A stretch of 64,000 bases of DNA. Source: Bacteroides luti (GTDB taxonomy: Bacteria; Bacteroidota; Bacteroidia; Bacteroidales; Bacteroidaceae). The notes under the pieces were generated by a model that worked only from the letters and a program-made list of their open reading frames with translations, was not told the DNA's origin and made no database searches. Made by a program: the position numbers and the translations under genes. Below are positions 1 to 8,854 of this stretch, one piece after another. The number at the start of each line of letters is the position of its first letter. Positions within the stretch are counted from its first letter, which is position 1. The stretch is taken from assembly GCF_900128905.1 (NCBI RefSeq), contig NZ_FQTV01000015.1:1-64000 (forward strand), written 5' to 3'.

Positions 1-90
<90 letters not shown>

Positions 91-95
91 TTATC

Positions 96-136
96 AAAGA
101 GTCCTGTTCATGAAGTATGAATGGGACTCTTTTTTT
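96..136 (+). terminator. Rho-independent terminator of the rRNA operon
   Basis: AAAGAGTCC at 96-104 pairs with GGACTCTTT further on, with extra pairing of TTCAT and ATGAA inside the loop. A run of T residues follows to 136. It sits 5 nt after the 5S end. Confidence 0.9.
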
Positions 137-1055
137 GTATATATGAGTCTCCTTATAGATATGCTACCTCTCCCCGAATAACGTGAACTTTTGTGATTAT
201 GCTGAATGCTGTAACTGCTGTTTTTATGTGCATATATCAATTTGGTAGGTAAATATTGATACTTGATTAATTGCCTGAAAATTAATTGATTAGTGTAAGT
301 GCTCCGTTTAATGTCTCTGCTTTAGAATTTAGATAAATGTAATTATTGCTTATATATTGTCTTTTAGAATTAAAATTGTTGAATTTATATAGCATTTTAT
401 TGACTAATTGTTTTTTTTTTATTACTATTGCTCGCAAATGAAGCAATCATAGTTTTAATGTGTTTTAGCATTAAAATTATTGTGTGGCAAAAGTCATGTT
501 CAATAATATTAGAATTTGCTCTCTAAATAGTTACAAAAGGTATATTAATCTGATATATCAGGTTTTATTAGAGTATTGATTATATATATAAAATATTAAT
601 TTTAGCAAAATAATATCTATTTACATACTTATTTTAAATTTGATAATGCATATATTACTTTTGTTATTATATTTGCAATAAAATACAGATATATAATCTG
701 TTATCATTGCTAATATGTTTTTGGTGTTATATATTTTTATCTATTTCGGTGTATAAAGTCTATTTACTCTAAAAAAAACTGATTAAAAATTGTAAAAACG
801 TACCATAGTAACAATTTTGTTCTTATTTTTGTTGCACGTTTTACGTTTAGACGGTAAATGCTATTTGAGACACATTTTTAGGTATATTATGCTATGAAAT
901 AAATAAAGAATAAATTAGTTAGTCGTAATTGGAATATGCTATTATTAAAAAATAGCACATGCTTTTTACAGCTTTATATGTATTGTATACCAAGGTTATT
1001 TTATATAAGTGAAAATTATTAATTTCTAAAAATAAATTGTTTAAAAAAAACTATT
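137..1055. other. Gene-free AT-rich stretch between rRNA operon and Ton operon
   Basis: About 920 bases with very high A+T and no open reading frame of convincing composition on either strand. A TATTTTTG box at 824-831 fits the Bacteroidetes -7 consensus but lacks a clear -33 TTTG at the right distance and would leave a leader of more than 200 nt. The Ton operon promoter must lie somewhere here. I see no RNA gene or repeat. Confidence 0.6.
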
Positions 1056-1871
1056 ATGGAAACTACTCAAAAAAAATCTAAGAAAACGTCTGTTAAAGGT
1101 ATTAAAAACGCGGGTCTTGTTATTCTAGCGTGTTTGGTTATTGCAGTTTGCTTTTATAATTTTGTATTAGGTAATCCTTCAAACTTTGTGAATAATGATC
1201 CTTCGAATAACCCTCTTCCAGGTAAACTTCTAGGTACTATGTACAAAGGTGGTGTTATTGTACCTATCATTTTGACTTTGTTATTCACTGTATTGTCATT
1301 AAGTGTTGAGCGTTATATCGCTATTAAGAGCGCTTATGGTAAAGGTTCATTGACTAAGTTTGTTGCAAATATCAAAGCTGCCTTGGAAAAAGGTGATCTT
1401 AAAGGTGCTCAAGCTATTTGTGACAAGCAAAGAGGTTCTGTTGCTAATGTAGTAGGTGCTACTTTGCTTAAATATGATGAAATGGAAAAAGATGCTAGCT
1501 TAAGTAAAGAACAAAAGTTGTTGGCAATCCAAAAAGAACTTGAAGAAGCTACAGCTCTTGAATTACCAATGATGACTGAAAATCTTCCTATCATTGCAAC
1601 TATCACTACTTTAGGTACATTGTTCGGTCTTCTTGGTACTGTAATCGGTATGATCCGTTCATTTGCTGCTTTGTCTTCTGGTGGTGGTGCTGACTCTACA
1701 GCTTTGTCACAAGGTATCTCTGAAGCGTTGGTTAATACTGCTTGTGGTATTGCTACTGGTGCGTTAGCTGTTATTTCTTACAACTATTATTCAAACAAAA
1801 TCGATAAATTAACATTTAGCCTTGACGAAGTAGGTTTCTCTATTGTTCAGACATTTGCAGCTTCTCACTAA
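1056..1871 (+). CDS. exbB: MotA/TolQ/ExbB proton channel family protein
   Basis: Inner membrane proton channel subunit of the Ton system, which uses the proton motive force to drive TonB-dependent outer membrane receptors. The 271-residue protein has hydrophobic segments near residues 20-40, 68-88, 175-200 and 218-243. The last two carry the glycine- and threonine-rich helices typical of the ExbB/TolQ pore (TLGTLFGLLGTVIGM). The N-terminal first segment is extra compared with three-helix E. coli ExbB; such extensions are common in Bacteroidetes. It is the first gene of a tight operon with two exbD genes and tonB (37 nt to the next gene). It could equally be called TolQ by sequence, but the tonB neighbour favours ExbB. 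Confidence 0.93.
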   Translation: METTQKKSKKTSVKGIKNAGLVILACLVIAVCFYNFVLGNPSNFVNNDPSNNPLPGKLLGTMYKGGVIVPIILTLLFTVLSLSVERYIAIKSAYGKGSLTKFVANIKAALEKGDLKGAQAICDKQRGSVANVVGATLLKYDEMEKDASLSKEQKLLAIQKELEEATALELPMMTENLPIIATITTLGTLFGLLGTVIGMIRSFAALSSGGGADSTALSQGISEALVNTACGIATGALAVISYNYYSNKIDKLTFSLDEVGFSIVQTFAASH

Positions 1872-1908
1872 TAAGCAGTAAATAAATTTTTTAAAATAGA
1901 AATAACTT

Positions 1909-2520
1909 ATGGCTAAAGTAAAAGTTGCAAAAAAGGACACTTTCATCGATATGACAGCGATGAGTGACGTTACTGTATTGCTCTTGACCTTTTTTATGTT
2001 GACCTCAACCTTCGTAAAAAAGGAACCAGTAAAAGTAACGACACCAGGTTCTGTTTCTGAAATTAAAATTCCAGAAAAGAATGTCCTCTCAATCCTTGTC
2101 AATCCAGAGGGCAAAGTATTTATGGCCTTGGATAGACCAGATGACATGGAACAAACACTTGTAAGTGTGGGAGAACAATATGGTGTTAAATTTACACCTA
2201 AACAAATAAAAAGTTTCAGAAAGAACACCACATTTGGTGTGCCTATTAAGGTAATGAGCACTTTCTTAGATTTACCTGAAAGAGATCAGGATGAAGCTCT
2301 TAAAAGAGAAGGTATACCTACAGATAGTGTTGACAATCAATTCAAAGTATGGGTAAAAGCTGCTCGTGCTACGAATCCAGATCTACGTATTGCTATTAAA
2401 GCTGACCAGAATACTCCTTATTCTGTAATTAAGAAAGTAATGAATTCACTTCAAGACATAAAAGAAAACAGATATAATCTGATCACTTCTTTGAAAGCTG
2501 TTGAAGCCGAAAAAAAATAG
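1909..2520 (+). CDS. exbD: ExbD/TolR family biopolymer transport protein (first copy)
   Basis: Accessory subunit of the ExbB proton channel. At 203 residues it is longer than E. coli ExbD (about 140). A single transmembrane segment lies near residues 20-37, with the conserved membrane aspartate at D20 (AMSDVTVLLLTFFML). The C-terminal periplasmic part ends in an ExbD-like segment (IAIKADQNTPYSVIKKVM, about residues 166-183). Between them is an insertion of about 60 residues that looks helical and is absent from proteobacterial ExbD. It follows exbB and precedes a second exbD by 7 nt, the arrangement usual for Bacteroidetes Ton operons. Confidence 0.92.
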   Translation: MAKVKVAKKDTFIDMTAMSDVTVLLLTFFMLTSTFVKKEPVKVTTPGSVSEIKIPEKNVLSILVNPEGKVFMALDRPDDMEQTLVSVGEQYGVKFTPKQIKSFRKNTTFGVPIKVMSTFLDLPERDQDEALKREGIPTDSVDNQFKVWVKAARATNPDLRIAIKADQNTPYSVIKKVMNSLQDIKENRYNLITSLKAVEAEKK

Positions 2521-2527
2521 ATGAAAT

Positions 2528-3154
2528 ATGAGCGCTGATGTAGAACAAAAAGATAGCGGAAAAGGAAAAAAGGGAAAGCAGAAAAAAATGAAAACCCGCG
2601 TCGACTTTACGCCGATGGTGGATATGAACATGTTGCTTATCACTTTCTTCATGCTTTGTACATCTTTGAGTAAACCTCAAACGATGGAGATAAGTATGCC
2701 AACTAATGATAAGGTTGATGAATCTCAACAGACTAAAGTTAAGGCTTCTCAAGCTGTAACTTTAATTCTTGGTGAAAAAGATAAGGTTTATTATTATCTA
2801 GGTGAGTTTAAAGCTGGTGATAATTCTTTGTTGCAAGCAACTTCTTATACTGCTACTGGGATAAGAGACTTACTTCTGAGCAAAAACAGAAGTATTGTAG
2901 CGAAGGTTAATGATTTGAAACAACAGAAAAAGAATTTAAAAATTTCTGCTGAAGAATGTGCTGCAAAAATTGCTGAAGCTAAGGAAGAAAAAGGTTCTCC
3001 TACAGTTATTATCAAAGCAGCAGACAAATCAACATACAAAAATCTTATTGATGCTCTAGACGAAATGCAGATTTGCTGTATTAGTAAATATGTTATTGTA
3101 CCTATCACTGATGGCGAGAAGGCTTTATTAGCTTCTGCCCAAGGTGCGAAATAA
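2528..3154 (+). CDS. exbD: ExbD/TolR family biopolymer transport protein (second copy)
   Basis: Second ExbD-type subunit, 208 residues. A lysine-rich cytoplasmic N terminus (residues 8-24) leads into FTPMVDMNMLLITFFML, with the conserved membrane aspartate at D32. A cysteine-containing helical stretch (about 115-160) precedes the periplasmic C-terminal ExbD-like part (VIIKAADKSTYKNLIDAL). It differs strongly from the first copy outside the transmembrane motif, so the two are probably not interchangeable. They may form a hetero-oligomer in the channel (inference). It starts 7 nt after the first exbD and is followed 30 nt later by tonB. Confidence 0.92.
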   Translation: MSADVEQKDSGKGKKGKQKKMKTRVDFTPMVDMNMLLITFFMLCTSLSKPQTMEISMPTNDKVDESQQTKVKASQAVTLILGEKDKVYYYLGEFKAGDNSLLQATSYTATGIRDLLLSKNRSIVAKVNDLKQQKKNLKISAEECAAKIAEAKEEKGSPTVIIKAADKSTYKNLIDALDEMQICCISKYVIVPITDGEKALLASAQGAK

Positions 3155-3184
3155 TTAAGTTAAACACTAAAACAAGAAAGTAAA

Positions 3185-4006
3185 ATGGCAAAAATTAATT
3201 TAGCTTCTGAAGAATGGTGTGACTTAATATTCGAAGGAAGAAATAAAGGGTATGGTGCATATAAAATGCGTATGGATGCTCCAAAAAGACATAATCTATC
3301 TTTGTTGATTATCGTTCTTTTGACTGCATTCTTTATAGCTGTACCAGAACTTATAAAATTGGCAACTCCTGAACAAAAAGAAGTTATGACTGAGGTCACA
3401 CAATTATCTAAGTTGGATGATGCTGAAGTAAAGGATAAAAAGTTGAATAAGGTTGAGCCTATCGCTCCTCCTCCTCCTCCTTTAAAGAGTTCTGTAAAAT
3501 TCGTTGCTCCTGTAATTAAGAAGGACTCTGAAGTTAGAGATGAAGACGAGATGAAGAGTCAGGAACAATTACAAGAATCTAAGGTTACTATTTCTATCGC
3601 TGACGTAAAAGGTAACGATGAGGAACACGGTAAAGACATTGCTGAAATTAAGCAAGTTGTAACCCAGGCTCCTGTAGAAGAAGTAGAAGAAAAACCTTAT
3701 ACAGCTGTAGAACAGATGCCTCAGTTCCCTGGTGGTGAATCTGAACTTTTGAAATACATTTTCGATAAATTGAGATATCCAACAATTTCTCAGGAAAATG
3801 GTGTTCAAGGTAAAGTTTATATTCGTTTTGTTGTTTCTAAAACAGGTGATGTTAAAGATGCGCAAGTAATGCGTTCTTTGGATCCTTACTGTGATAAGGA
3901 AGCTCTCCGTGTAATCCGTTCTCTTCCGAAATGGATTCCTGGTAAACAAAATGGTGTGAATGTTCCTGTATATTATGTAGTGCCTATTACCTTTAAATTA
4001 CAATAA
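3185..4006 (+). CDS. tonB: Energy transducer TonB
   Basis: Transmits energy from ExbB/ExbD to TonB-dependent receptors. The 273-residue protein has a cytoplasmic N terminus, one membrane anchor near residues 37-57, a proline cluster (APPPPPL, about 94-100), a long charged periplasmic linker and a TonB C-terminal domain from about residue 185. That domain includes QFPGGESELLKYI, the GVQGKVYIRFVVSKTG strand pair and WIPGKQNGVNVPV. PFPGG-type motifs and YP..(A/S).E.G.QG are classic for Bacteroidetes TonB. The next gene starts 1 nt after the stop codon, which indicates translational coupling. Confidence 0.95.
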   Translation: MAKINLASEEWCDLIFEGRNKGYGAYKMRMDAPKRHNLSLLIIVLLTAFFIAVPELIKLATPEQKEVMTEVTQLSKLDDAEVKDKKLNKVEPIAPPPPPLKSSVKFVAPVIKKDSEVRDEDEMKSQEQLQESKVTISIADVKGNDEEHGKDIAEIKQVVTQAPVEEVEEKPYTAVEQMPQFPGGESELLKYIFDKLRYPTISQENGVQGKVYIRFVVSKTGDVKDAQVMRSLDPYCDKEALRVIRSLPKWIPGKQNGVNVPVYYVVPITFKLQ

Positions 4007-4007
4007 A

Positions 4008-4958
4008 ATGATGAAGTTCTTCAAATTAATTCCAATATTATTCTTTTTGCTTCTTTGCTCATGTAAAGAAAACAAGCCTAAAGATGGGTGGACTGATACT
4101 TTAACATCGGGAACAGTTCCTGTTGCTGTTGATGAAGGTTTTCAACCTATTATTGAAGAAGAAATTGCTGTATTTGAAGGACTTAATTCTGAGGTTCATA
4201 TAAAACCTAAATATTGTAGTGAGGTAGATGCTATAAATAGTTTATTAAAAGATAGTGTGCGATTGGTTGTTTCCACTCGCAGACTATCTTCTAAAGAAAT
4301 ACAATCTTTTAATAGTCGTAAGTTTTTCCCACGTGAGGTTATAATGGCTTATGACGGTGTTGGTTTGATTACTAATAATCAAAATCCAGATTCTCTTATT
4401 ACTGTTAGCCAGGTTAGAAAGATTCTAACTGGTGAGATTACTAAATGGAAAGAAATTTATCCAAATTCTAAATTGGGTAATATTCAAATTGTTTTTGATA
4501 ATCCAAATTCAAGTACAGTCCGTTTTGCAAAGGACTCTATTTGTTTAGGAAAACCTTTTGCATCTAAAGGAATTAATGCTAAAAAGACTAATCTGCAAGT
4601 TTTTGATTATGTTTCAAAAACGCCTAATGCTATCGGAATTATTGGTGTTAATTGGTTGGGTGCTAAAAATGACACAACAAATTTAACCTTTAAGAAGGAA
4701 GTTCGGGTAATGGCTGTTAGTAAAGACAATATAGCTGACGGTTCTAATAGTTATAAACCTTATCAAGCCTATATTGCTTTGGGCGATTATCCTTTTTACC
4801 GTGCTGTTTATTTGTTAATTAACGATCCAAGGCAAGGTTTGTCTTCTGGATTTGCTAATTTCTTAACTTCAGATCGCGGACAAAGGATCATTCTTAAATC
4901 CGGTTTAGTTCCTGCAACACAACCGGTGCGTATTGTAAATGTTAAAGACGAATACTAA
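4008..4958 (+). CDS. PstS-like phosphate-binding family lipoprotein
   Basis: Probable periplasmic solute-binding lipoprotein of 316 residues. A signal peptide ends in the lipobox LCSC (Cys near 19). The body has the pattern of PstS/PBP-like class II binding domains: TVPVAVDEGFQPIIEE at the first strand, SLLKDSVRLVVSTRRLSSKE, VGLITNNQNPDSLITVSQVRKILTGEITKW, and a C-terminal SSGFANFLTSDRGQRII helix. No pstCAB permease genes are near. Its place in the Ton operon, coupled to tonB by 1 nt, suggests a role in envelope energetics or sensing rather than classical phosphate uptake (inference). The ligand cannot be read from the sequence. Confidence 0.85.
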   Translation: MMKFFKLIPILFFLLLCSCKENKPKDGWTDTLTSGTVPVAVDEGFQPIIEEEIAVFEGLNSEVHIKPKYCSEVDAINSLLKDSVRLVVSTRRLSSKEIQSFNSRKFFPREVIMAYDGVGLITNNQNPDSLITVSQVRKILTGEITKWKEIYPNSKLGNIQIVFDNPNSSTVRFAKDSICLGKPFASKGINAKKTNLQVFDYVSKTPNAIGIIGVNWLGAKNDTTNLTFKKEVRVMAVSKDNIADGSNSYKPYQAYIALGDYPFYRAVYLLINDPRQGLSSGFANFLTSDRGQRIILKSGLVPATQPVRIVNVKDEY

Positions 4959-4980
4959 TAATTGATTTAAAAATTGCAAA

Positions 4981-6630
4981 GTGATGAAATGTAACTTAAT
5001 ATTTTCTTCAATCCTCTTTTTGGCAAGTTTTGCTTTTTCTCCACTTCAAGCGAAGGATAGTGAAGGTATCTCTTTCTATAAGGCAGGTTTCCAAAAACAG
5101 GCTAAAGTCCTATTGTTTCAAGAATTGAAATCTAATTCTACAAATTCTGCTGAAACTTGTTACTTCTTAGGGAATGTCTATTTTGGAGAGAGCAAGAATG
5201 ACTCTGCTTTATATTACTATAAAAAGGGCTTGTCATTAGATGCTGAGAGTGCTTTGAATAATATTGGTTTAGCTAAGTTACAGATTAAATCAAATGCTGT
5301 TCAAGCAAAAGAGGCAATTGAAAATGTTTTAAAAGGAAAAAATAAGAAGAACGTTGACCTTATTTTAGAGGCTGGACGTGCTTATTTAGAAAATGGTGAG
5401 CTTTTAGGTGCAAATGATTATTTGGAGAGAGCTCAGAAAATTACAAGAAAATATGCTCCAGTTTTTGTTTTAGCTGGTGATATTTTCGAATCTAAAAAAG
5501 ATGCAGGTCAAGCTTGTAGCATGTATGAACAAGCTATTTTGTTTGATGCAAATTGTCGTGAAGCTTATGTTAAGTATGCTCGTGCATATCGTGATGTAAA
5601 TACAGCATTAGCGGTTGAAATGTTAGGTCGTCTTAAAACTCAGGAACCTAATTTCTCTTTAGCTAACAAAGAATTAGCTGACCTTTATTATGCTAAGAAT
5701 GATTTTGATAATGCTGCAAAATATTATGGAGAGTATATCGCTTCTGGAAATTATGATACTGACGATTTGAAGCAATATGCTATGACTCTTTTCTTAAATA
5801 AAGATTATAATAAGTCTTTAGAAATAGCTCAGATGGGTTTGAAACTGAATGCTCAAGATCCTGCTTTCAACCGTTTGGCAATGTATAATAATGTAGAGCT
5901 TAAGAAATTTGATGATGCTACTGTAGCTGCAGATAATTTCTTCAATAAATCAAAAGATGCTCAATTCTCATATTTTGATTATACATATAATGGTAGTATA
6001 TTAGCTGAAAAGAAAAAATATCCGGAAGCTATAGCTTCTTTTGAAAAAGCTATTGAAGCTGATACAACTAAAACTGAACTTTTATCTACAATTTCTGGTC
6101 TTTACGAACAAGCTGGAGATCCTGTAAATGCAATAAAATCATATGAGAAATATGTAGGTAATGTTTCAAAACCTAGTGCTGATTTATTAGTTGAATTGGG
6201 TAAGAAATATTATTCATATGCAAATACTGATAAAATTCTTCCAAATATAAAAACATCTTCATTATTGAAGGCTGATAGCCTTTTTGCTAAAGTGGCAGAA
6301 ATGGAGCCTGATAATTATAGAGGTAATTGCTGGAGAGCAAGAGCTAATTCTAATTTAGATCCGGAGGCAACAAAAGGTTTAGCTAAACCTTTTTATGAAA
6401 AAACTGTAGAAATCTGTTTAGCAAAAAATGATCCTCGCTATAATCCGGTCCTTATAGAATGCTATAGTTATTTAGGATTCTACCATTTGGTAGCTGGCGA
6501 AAAAAGTAAGAGTGCCAGTGAATATGAAACTTCCAAAGGATATTGGAATAAAATTCTGAAGATAGAGCCTGGGAACTCAACAGCCCTTAAAGCCCTTGAA
6601 GGCTTAAGTGGTTCAAAGAAAAAGAAATAG
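4981..6630 (+). CDS. Tetratricopeptide repeat protein, secreted
   Basis: A 549-residue protein with a signal peptide (hydrophobic residues about 7-20, cleavage probably after PLQA) and many degenerate 34-residue TPR units. Clear examples are AETCYFLGNVYFGESKNDSALYYYKKGL (about 54-82), DFDNAAKYYGEYI, DYNKSLEIAQMGLKL, KYPEAIASFEKAIEAD and DPVNAIKSYEKYV. It is the last gene of the Ton operon and probably acts as a periplasmic or outer-membrane scaffold for protein-protein contacts. Two adjacent ATG codons (4984 is the second) could both be the start. The C terminus ends in a lysine run. Its specific partner is unknown. Confidence 0.88.
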   Translation: MMKCNLIFSSILFLASFAFSPLQAKDSEGISFYKAGFQKQAKVLLFQELKSNSTNSAETCYFLGNVYFGESKNDSALYYYKKGLSLDAESALNNIGLAKLQIKSNAVQAKEAIENVLKGKNKKNVDLILEAGRAYLENGELLGANDYLERAQKITRKYAPVFVLAGDIFESKKDAGQACSMYEQAILFDANCREAYVKYARAYRDVNTALAVEMLGRLKTQEPNFSLANKELADLYYAKNDFDNAAKYYGEYIASGNYDTDDLKQYAMTLFLNKDYNKSLEIAQMGLKLNAQDPAFNRLAMYNNVELKKFDDATVAADNFFNKSKDAQFSYFDYTYNGSILAEKKKYPEAIASFEKAIEADTTKTELLSTISGLYEQAGDPVNAIKSYEKYVGNVSKPSADLLVELGKKYYSYANTDKILPNIKTSSLLKADSLFAKVAEMEPDNYRGNCWRARANSNLDPEATKGLAKPFYEKTVEICLAKNDPRYNPVLIECYSYLGFYHLVAGEKSKSASEYETSKGYWNKILKIEPGNSTALKALEGLSGSKKKK

Positions 6631-6646
6631 CTTGAATATTATATTT

Positions 6647-6682
6647 ATGAAGAAGTAGATTTTTATATTTCTGCTTCTTCAT
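6647..6682 (+). terminator. Hairpin downstream of the Ton operon
   Basis: ATGAAGAAGTAGA at 6647-6659 pairs over 13 positions (one G-T) with TCTGCTTCTTCAT at 6670-6682. The hairpin starts 17 nt after the last stop codon of the operon. The T tract after it is poor (ATAAAATAG), so it may be a weak terminator or an mRNA-stabilising hairpin. Confidence 0.55.
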
Positions 6683-7195
6683 AAAATAGTTGTGTTTTTT
6701 ATGTTGTTTGTTATTTGATAGCAGACAGTATCTTCTGTGCACCTATAACTTTGGTTTTATTTATTCAGACTTCTTTTTGTTTAAAGATTGTATCTATATC
6801 TTGAGCAATATAGAGAAAGTGCTAAATTAATATCATGACGCTTTTATAAATTGACTCTATATCTTGATTATTATAGTGTGTTTTTCTATTTAGATATTTT
6901 TTAGTAGGATTTTTTATATCTTTTTCTGTGGCTATATTTTTGTAGCTCATAAAATGTGGTTGTGTTTGTTAATCATTGATTATCAAACTCAATTTTATGT
7001 ATCTACTTCTCGTTTTGTTGCTTTTTATTTACTTTTTCTTGCCTTTTTACCCTCTTGTAATTCCTTTATTTCCATTCATTGGTCGGAAATTTTATTCTAC
7101 CTCATTTATGACCAATTAGGAATATAGTTGGACTCTTGGTAAATGTGTGCGTGTTACAAATGATTCTTTTGATGCTTTTATATGTCGTGGAGTAA
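6683..7195. other. Gene-free AT-rich spacer
   Basis: About 510 bases between the Ton operon and the first tRNA unit. I see no coding region or RNA fold that I can support. Composition is T-rich on the plus strand. Confidence 0.5.
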
Positions 7196-7231
7196 AAACA
7201 AAAAAGAGAACCAATTTACTTGATTCTCTTT
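7196..7231 (-). terminator. Terminator of the first tRNA-fMet unit
   Basis: On the minus strand AAAGAGAA pairs with TTCTCTTT across a loop of about 13 nt and is followed by T residues. The plus-strand arms are at 7203-7210 and 7224-7231. It lies 7 nt beyond the tRNA 3' end. Confidence 0.8.
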
Positions 7232-7237
7232 GCTTAG

Positions 7238-7310
<73 letters not shown>

Positions 7311-7323
7311 ATGTTTGTGAGTG

Positions 7324-7354
7324 CAAAGGTACTGCTTTTATTTTAAAAAGCAAA
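7324..7354 (-). promoter_or_regulatory. Bacteroidetes-type promoter of tRNA-fMet copy 1
   Basis: On the minus strand a TTTG at the -33 position (plus 7351-7354) is separated by 19 nt from TACCTTTG (plus 7324-7331). This matches the Bacteroides consensus TTTG-N19-TAnnTTTG exactly. It lies 14 nt upstream of the mature tRNA 5' end. Confidence 0.85.
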
Positions 7355-7360
7355 TTATTT

Positions 7361-7897
7361 ATGTAATTATTGTATTAATTGAAGATAATGACTGTTTTTG
7401 CAACTTTTTATATTTTCCCATTTTCTACTCTTTTTCTATAAATTGTTTGTTTTCTGATTGTTATTTTCTTATTAATATTCATCATAGATTGATTAGTATT
7501 TTAGTCTGTATGACCCTTTATTGTGAATATCCAGGTTATAACTTAGACTAAAATAATGGGGGGATTGTTATTGAATTTATTTCCATCTAAATAAGATTTT
7601 TCATCCTTACCAATAGTGCATTTGGTTTCAAAAATAAATAAATAGTGATTAAATAGGATGATAAGAGAGAGAGAACTCTTTCATTCAAATTATTTATAGT
7701 CAATGTTTATCCTCTAATCTCACATAATTTCGATATGGTAGGTATCCTAAAATTCCCGCTAATTAAAAGACTTATCCTAAAAATGAAGCTTAAAGTAAAA
7801 ATGTAAAATACTATAAGTTACTTAAGTATTTAATCACTAGGGATTTCTGTATGATTCAGGATTTCGGTATGATCCTTTAATTGATGGGAATAGGCTA
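7361..7897. other. Spacer between the two tRNA-fMet units
   Basis: About 537 bases with no supported gene. A plus-strand reading frame that begins inside the tRNA promoter and runs to 7551 has no codon bias or start signal and is probably chance. TTATCCTAAAA occurs twice (near 7747 and 7770). Confidence 0.5.
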
Positions 7898-7933
7898 CAA
7901 ACAAAAAAGAGAACCAATTACTTGATTCTCTTT
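7898..7933 (-). terminator. Terminator of the second tRNA-fMet unit
   Basis: Same hairpin as in the first unit: AAAGAGAA (7906-7913) and TTCTCTTT (7926-7933) followed on the minus strand by T residues. The loop is one base shorter than in copy 1. Confidence 0.8.
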
Positions 7934-7939
7934 ACTTAG

Positions 7940-8012
<73 letters not shown>

Positions 8013-8025
8013 ATGTTTGTGAGTG

Positions 8026-8056
8026 CAAAAGTACTGCTTTTATCTTATAAAACAAA
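8026..8056 (-). promoter_or_regulatory. Bacteroidetes-type promoter of tRNA-fMet copy 2
   Basis: On the minus strand TTTG (plus 8053-8056) and TACTTTTG (plus 8026-8033) are spaced by 19 nt. This matches the promoter of copy 1 apart from one change in the -7 box and several in the spacer. Confidence 0.85.
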
Positions 8057-8169
8057 TTATTTTAAGAATAAATTTTCAATAATAATAAAATCAGAACGTA
8101 AAATGCTCTGTACTAGTTTCATGAATTGATCATTGAATAACACAATTAATTAAATTAGTAAATCTTTTC

Positions 8170-8200
8170 TTGTGTAATAAGAAGAAAAGAACTACTTTTG
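8170..8200 (+). promoter_or_regulatory. Promoter of the tetR-fabG group
   Basis: TTGT at 8170-8173 and TACTTTTG at 8193-8200 fit the Bacteroidetes -33/-7 pattern with a 19-nt spacer. The TetR start codon is 34 nt downstream of the -7 box. Confidence 0.7.
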
Positions 8201-8233
8201 CTCAAATAAAACAATAATGTGCAGGTATAGCCT

Positions 8234-8830
8234 ATGACTGTATCAAAAACCAGAATTAAACTAGTAGACGTAGCTCGACAGCTTTTCGCTCAAACAGGAG
8301 TTGAAAATACTACAATGAATGATATCGCCCTTGCTTCTAAGAAAGGCCGACGTACTCTTTATACTTATTTCAAAAATAAAGATGAAATTTATTCTGCTGT
8401 GGTAGAATCTGAGTTGGATATACTTTCTGAAACAATGAAAAAGGTATCAGAGAAGAATATTTCCCCTGATGAAAAGTTAATAGAATTAATTTATACTCGC
8501 TTGGATGCTATCAAGGAAGTTGTTTCCAGAAATGGCTCTTTGCAGGCTAATTTCTTTCGTGATATCTGGCGAGTAGAAAGAGTTCGAAGGAGATTTGATG
8601 CTAAGGAAATAGCACTTTTACGCGCTGTCCTTACTGAAGGAAAAGATAAAGGTGTTTTCCAAATTGATGACGTTAATATTACAGCTAATATAGTTCATTA
8701 TTGCGTGAAAGGAATTGAAGTTCCATATATTAGTGGTCATCTGGGACGTAATTTAGTTCCGGAAGTTCGTAAGAAATACGTTACCAATTTAGTTTATGGA
8801 GCATTACGTAGAAAAGAAATCAATCAATAA
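8234..8830 (+). CDS. TetR/AcrR family transcriptional regulator
   Basis: DNA-binding regulator of 198 residues. The N-terminal helix-turn-helix region shows the family pattern: ARQLFAQTGVENTTMNDIALASKKGRRTLYTYFKNKDEIYSAVV (about residues 14-57), with the recognition-helix end LYTYFKNKDE typical of TetR. The ligand-binding C-terminal half is not recognisable by sequence. It starts 34 nt after a good promoter and lies 24 nt before fabG, so it may control fatty acid synthesis or envelope lipid composition by analogy with FabR/FasR-type regulators. That role is inference from context only. Confidence 0.9.
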   Translation: MTVSKTRIKLVDVARQLFAQTGVENTTMNDIALASKKGRRTLYTYFKNKDEIYSAVVESELDILSETMKKVSEKNISPDEKLIELIYTRLDAIKEVVSRNGSLQANFFRDIWRVERVRRRFDAKEIALLRAVLTEGKDKGVFQIDDVNITANIVHYCVKGIEVPYISGHLGRNLVPEVRKKYVTNLVYGALRRKEINQ

Positions 8831-8854
8831 ATAAACGATTAAATTACAATTATT

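Noticed and set aside
7321..7551. A 76-codon plus-strand reading frame between the tRNA units
   Set aside because: It begins inside the tRNA promoter and has T-rich chance composition without a start signal.
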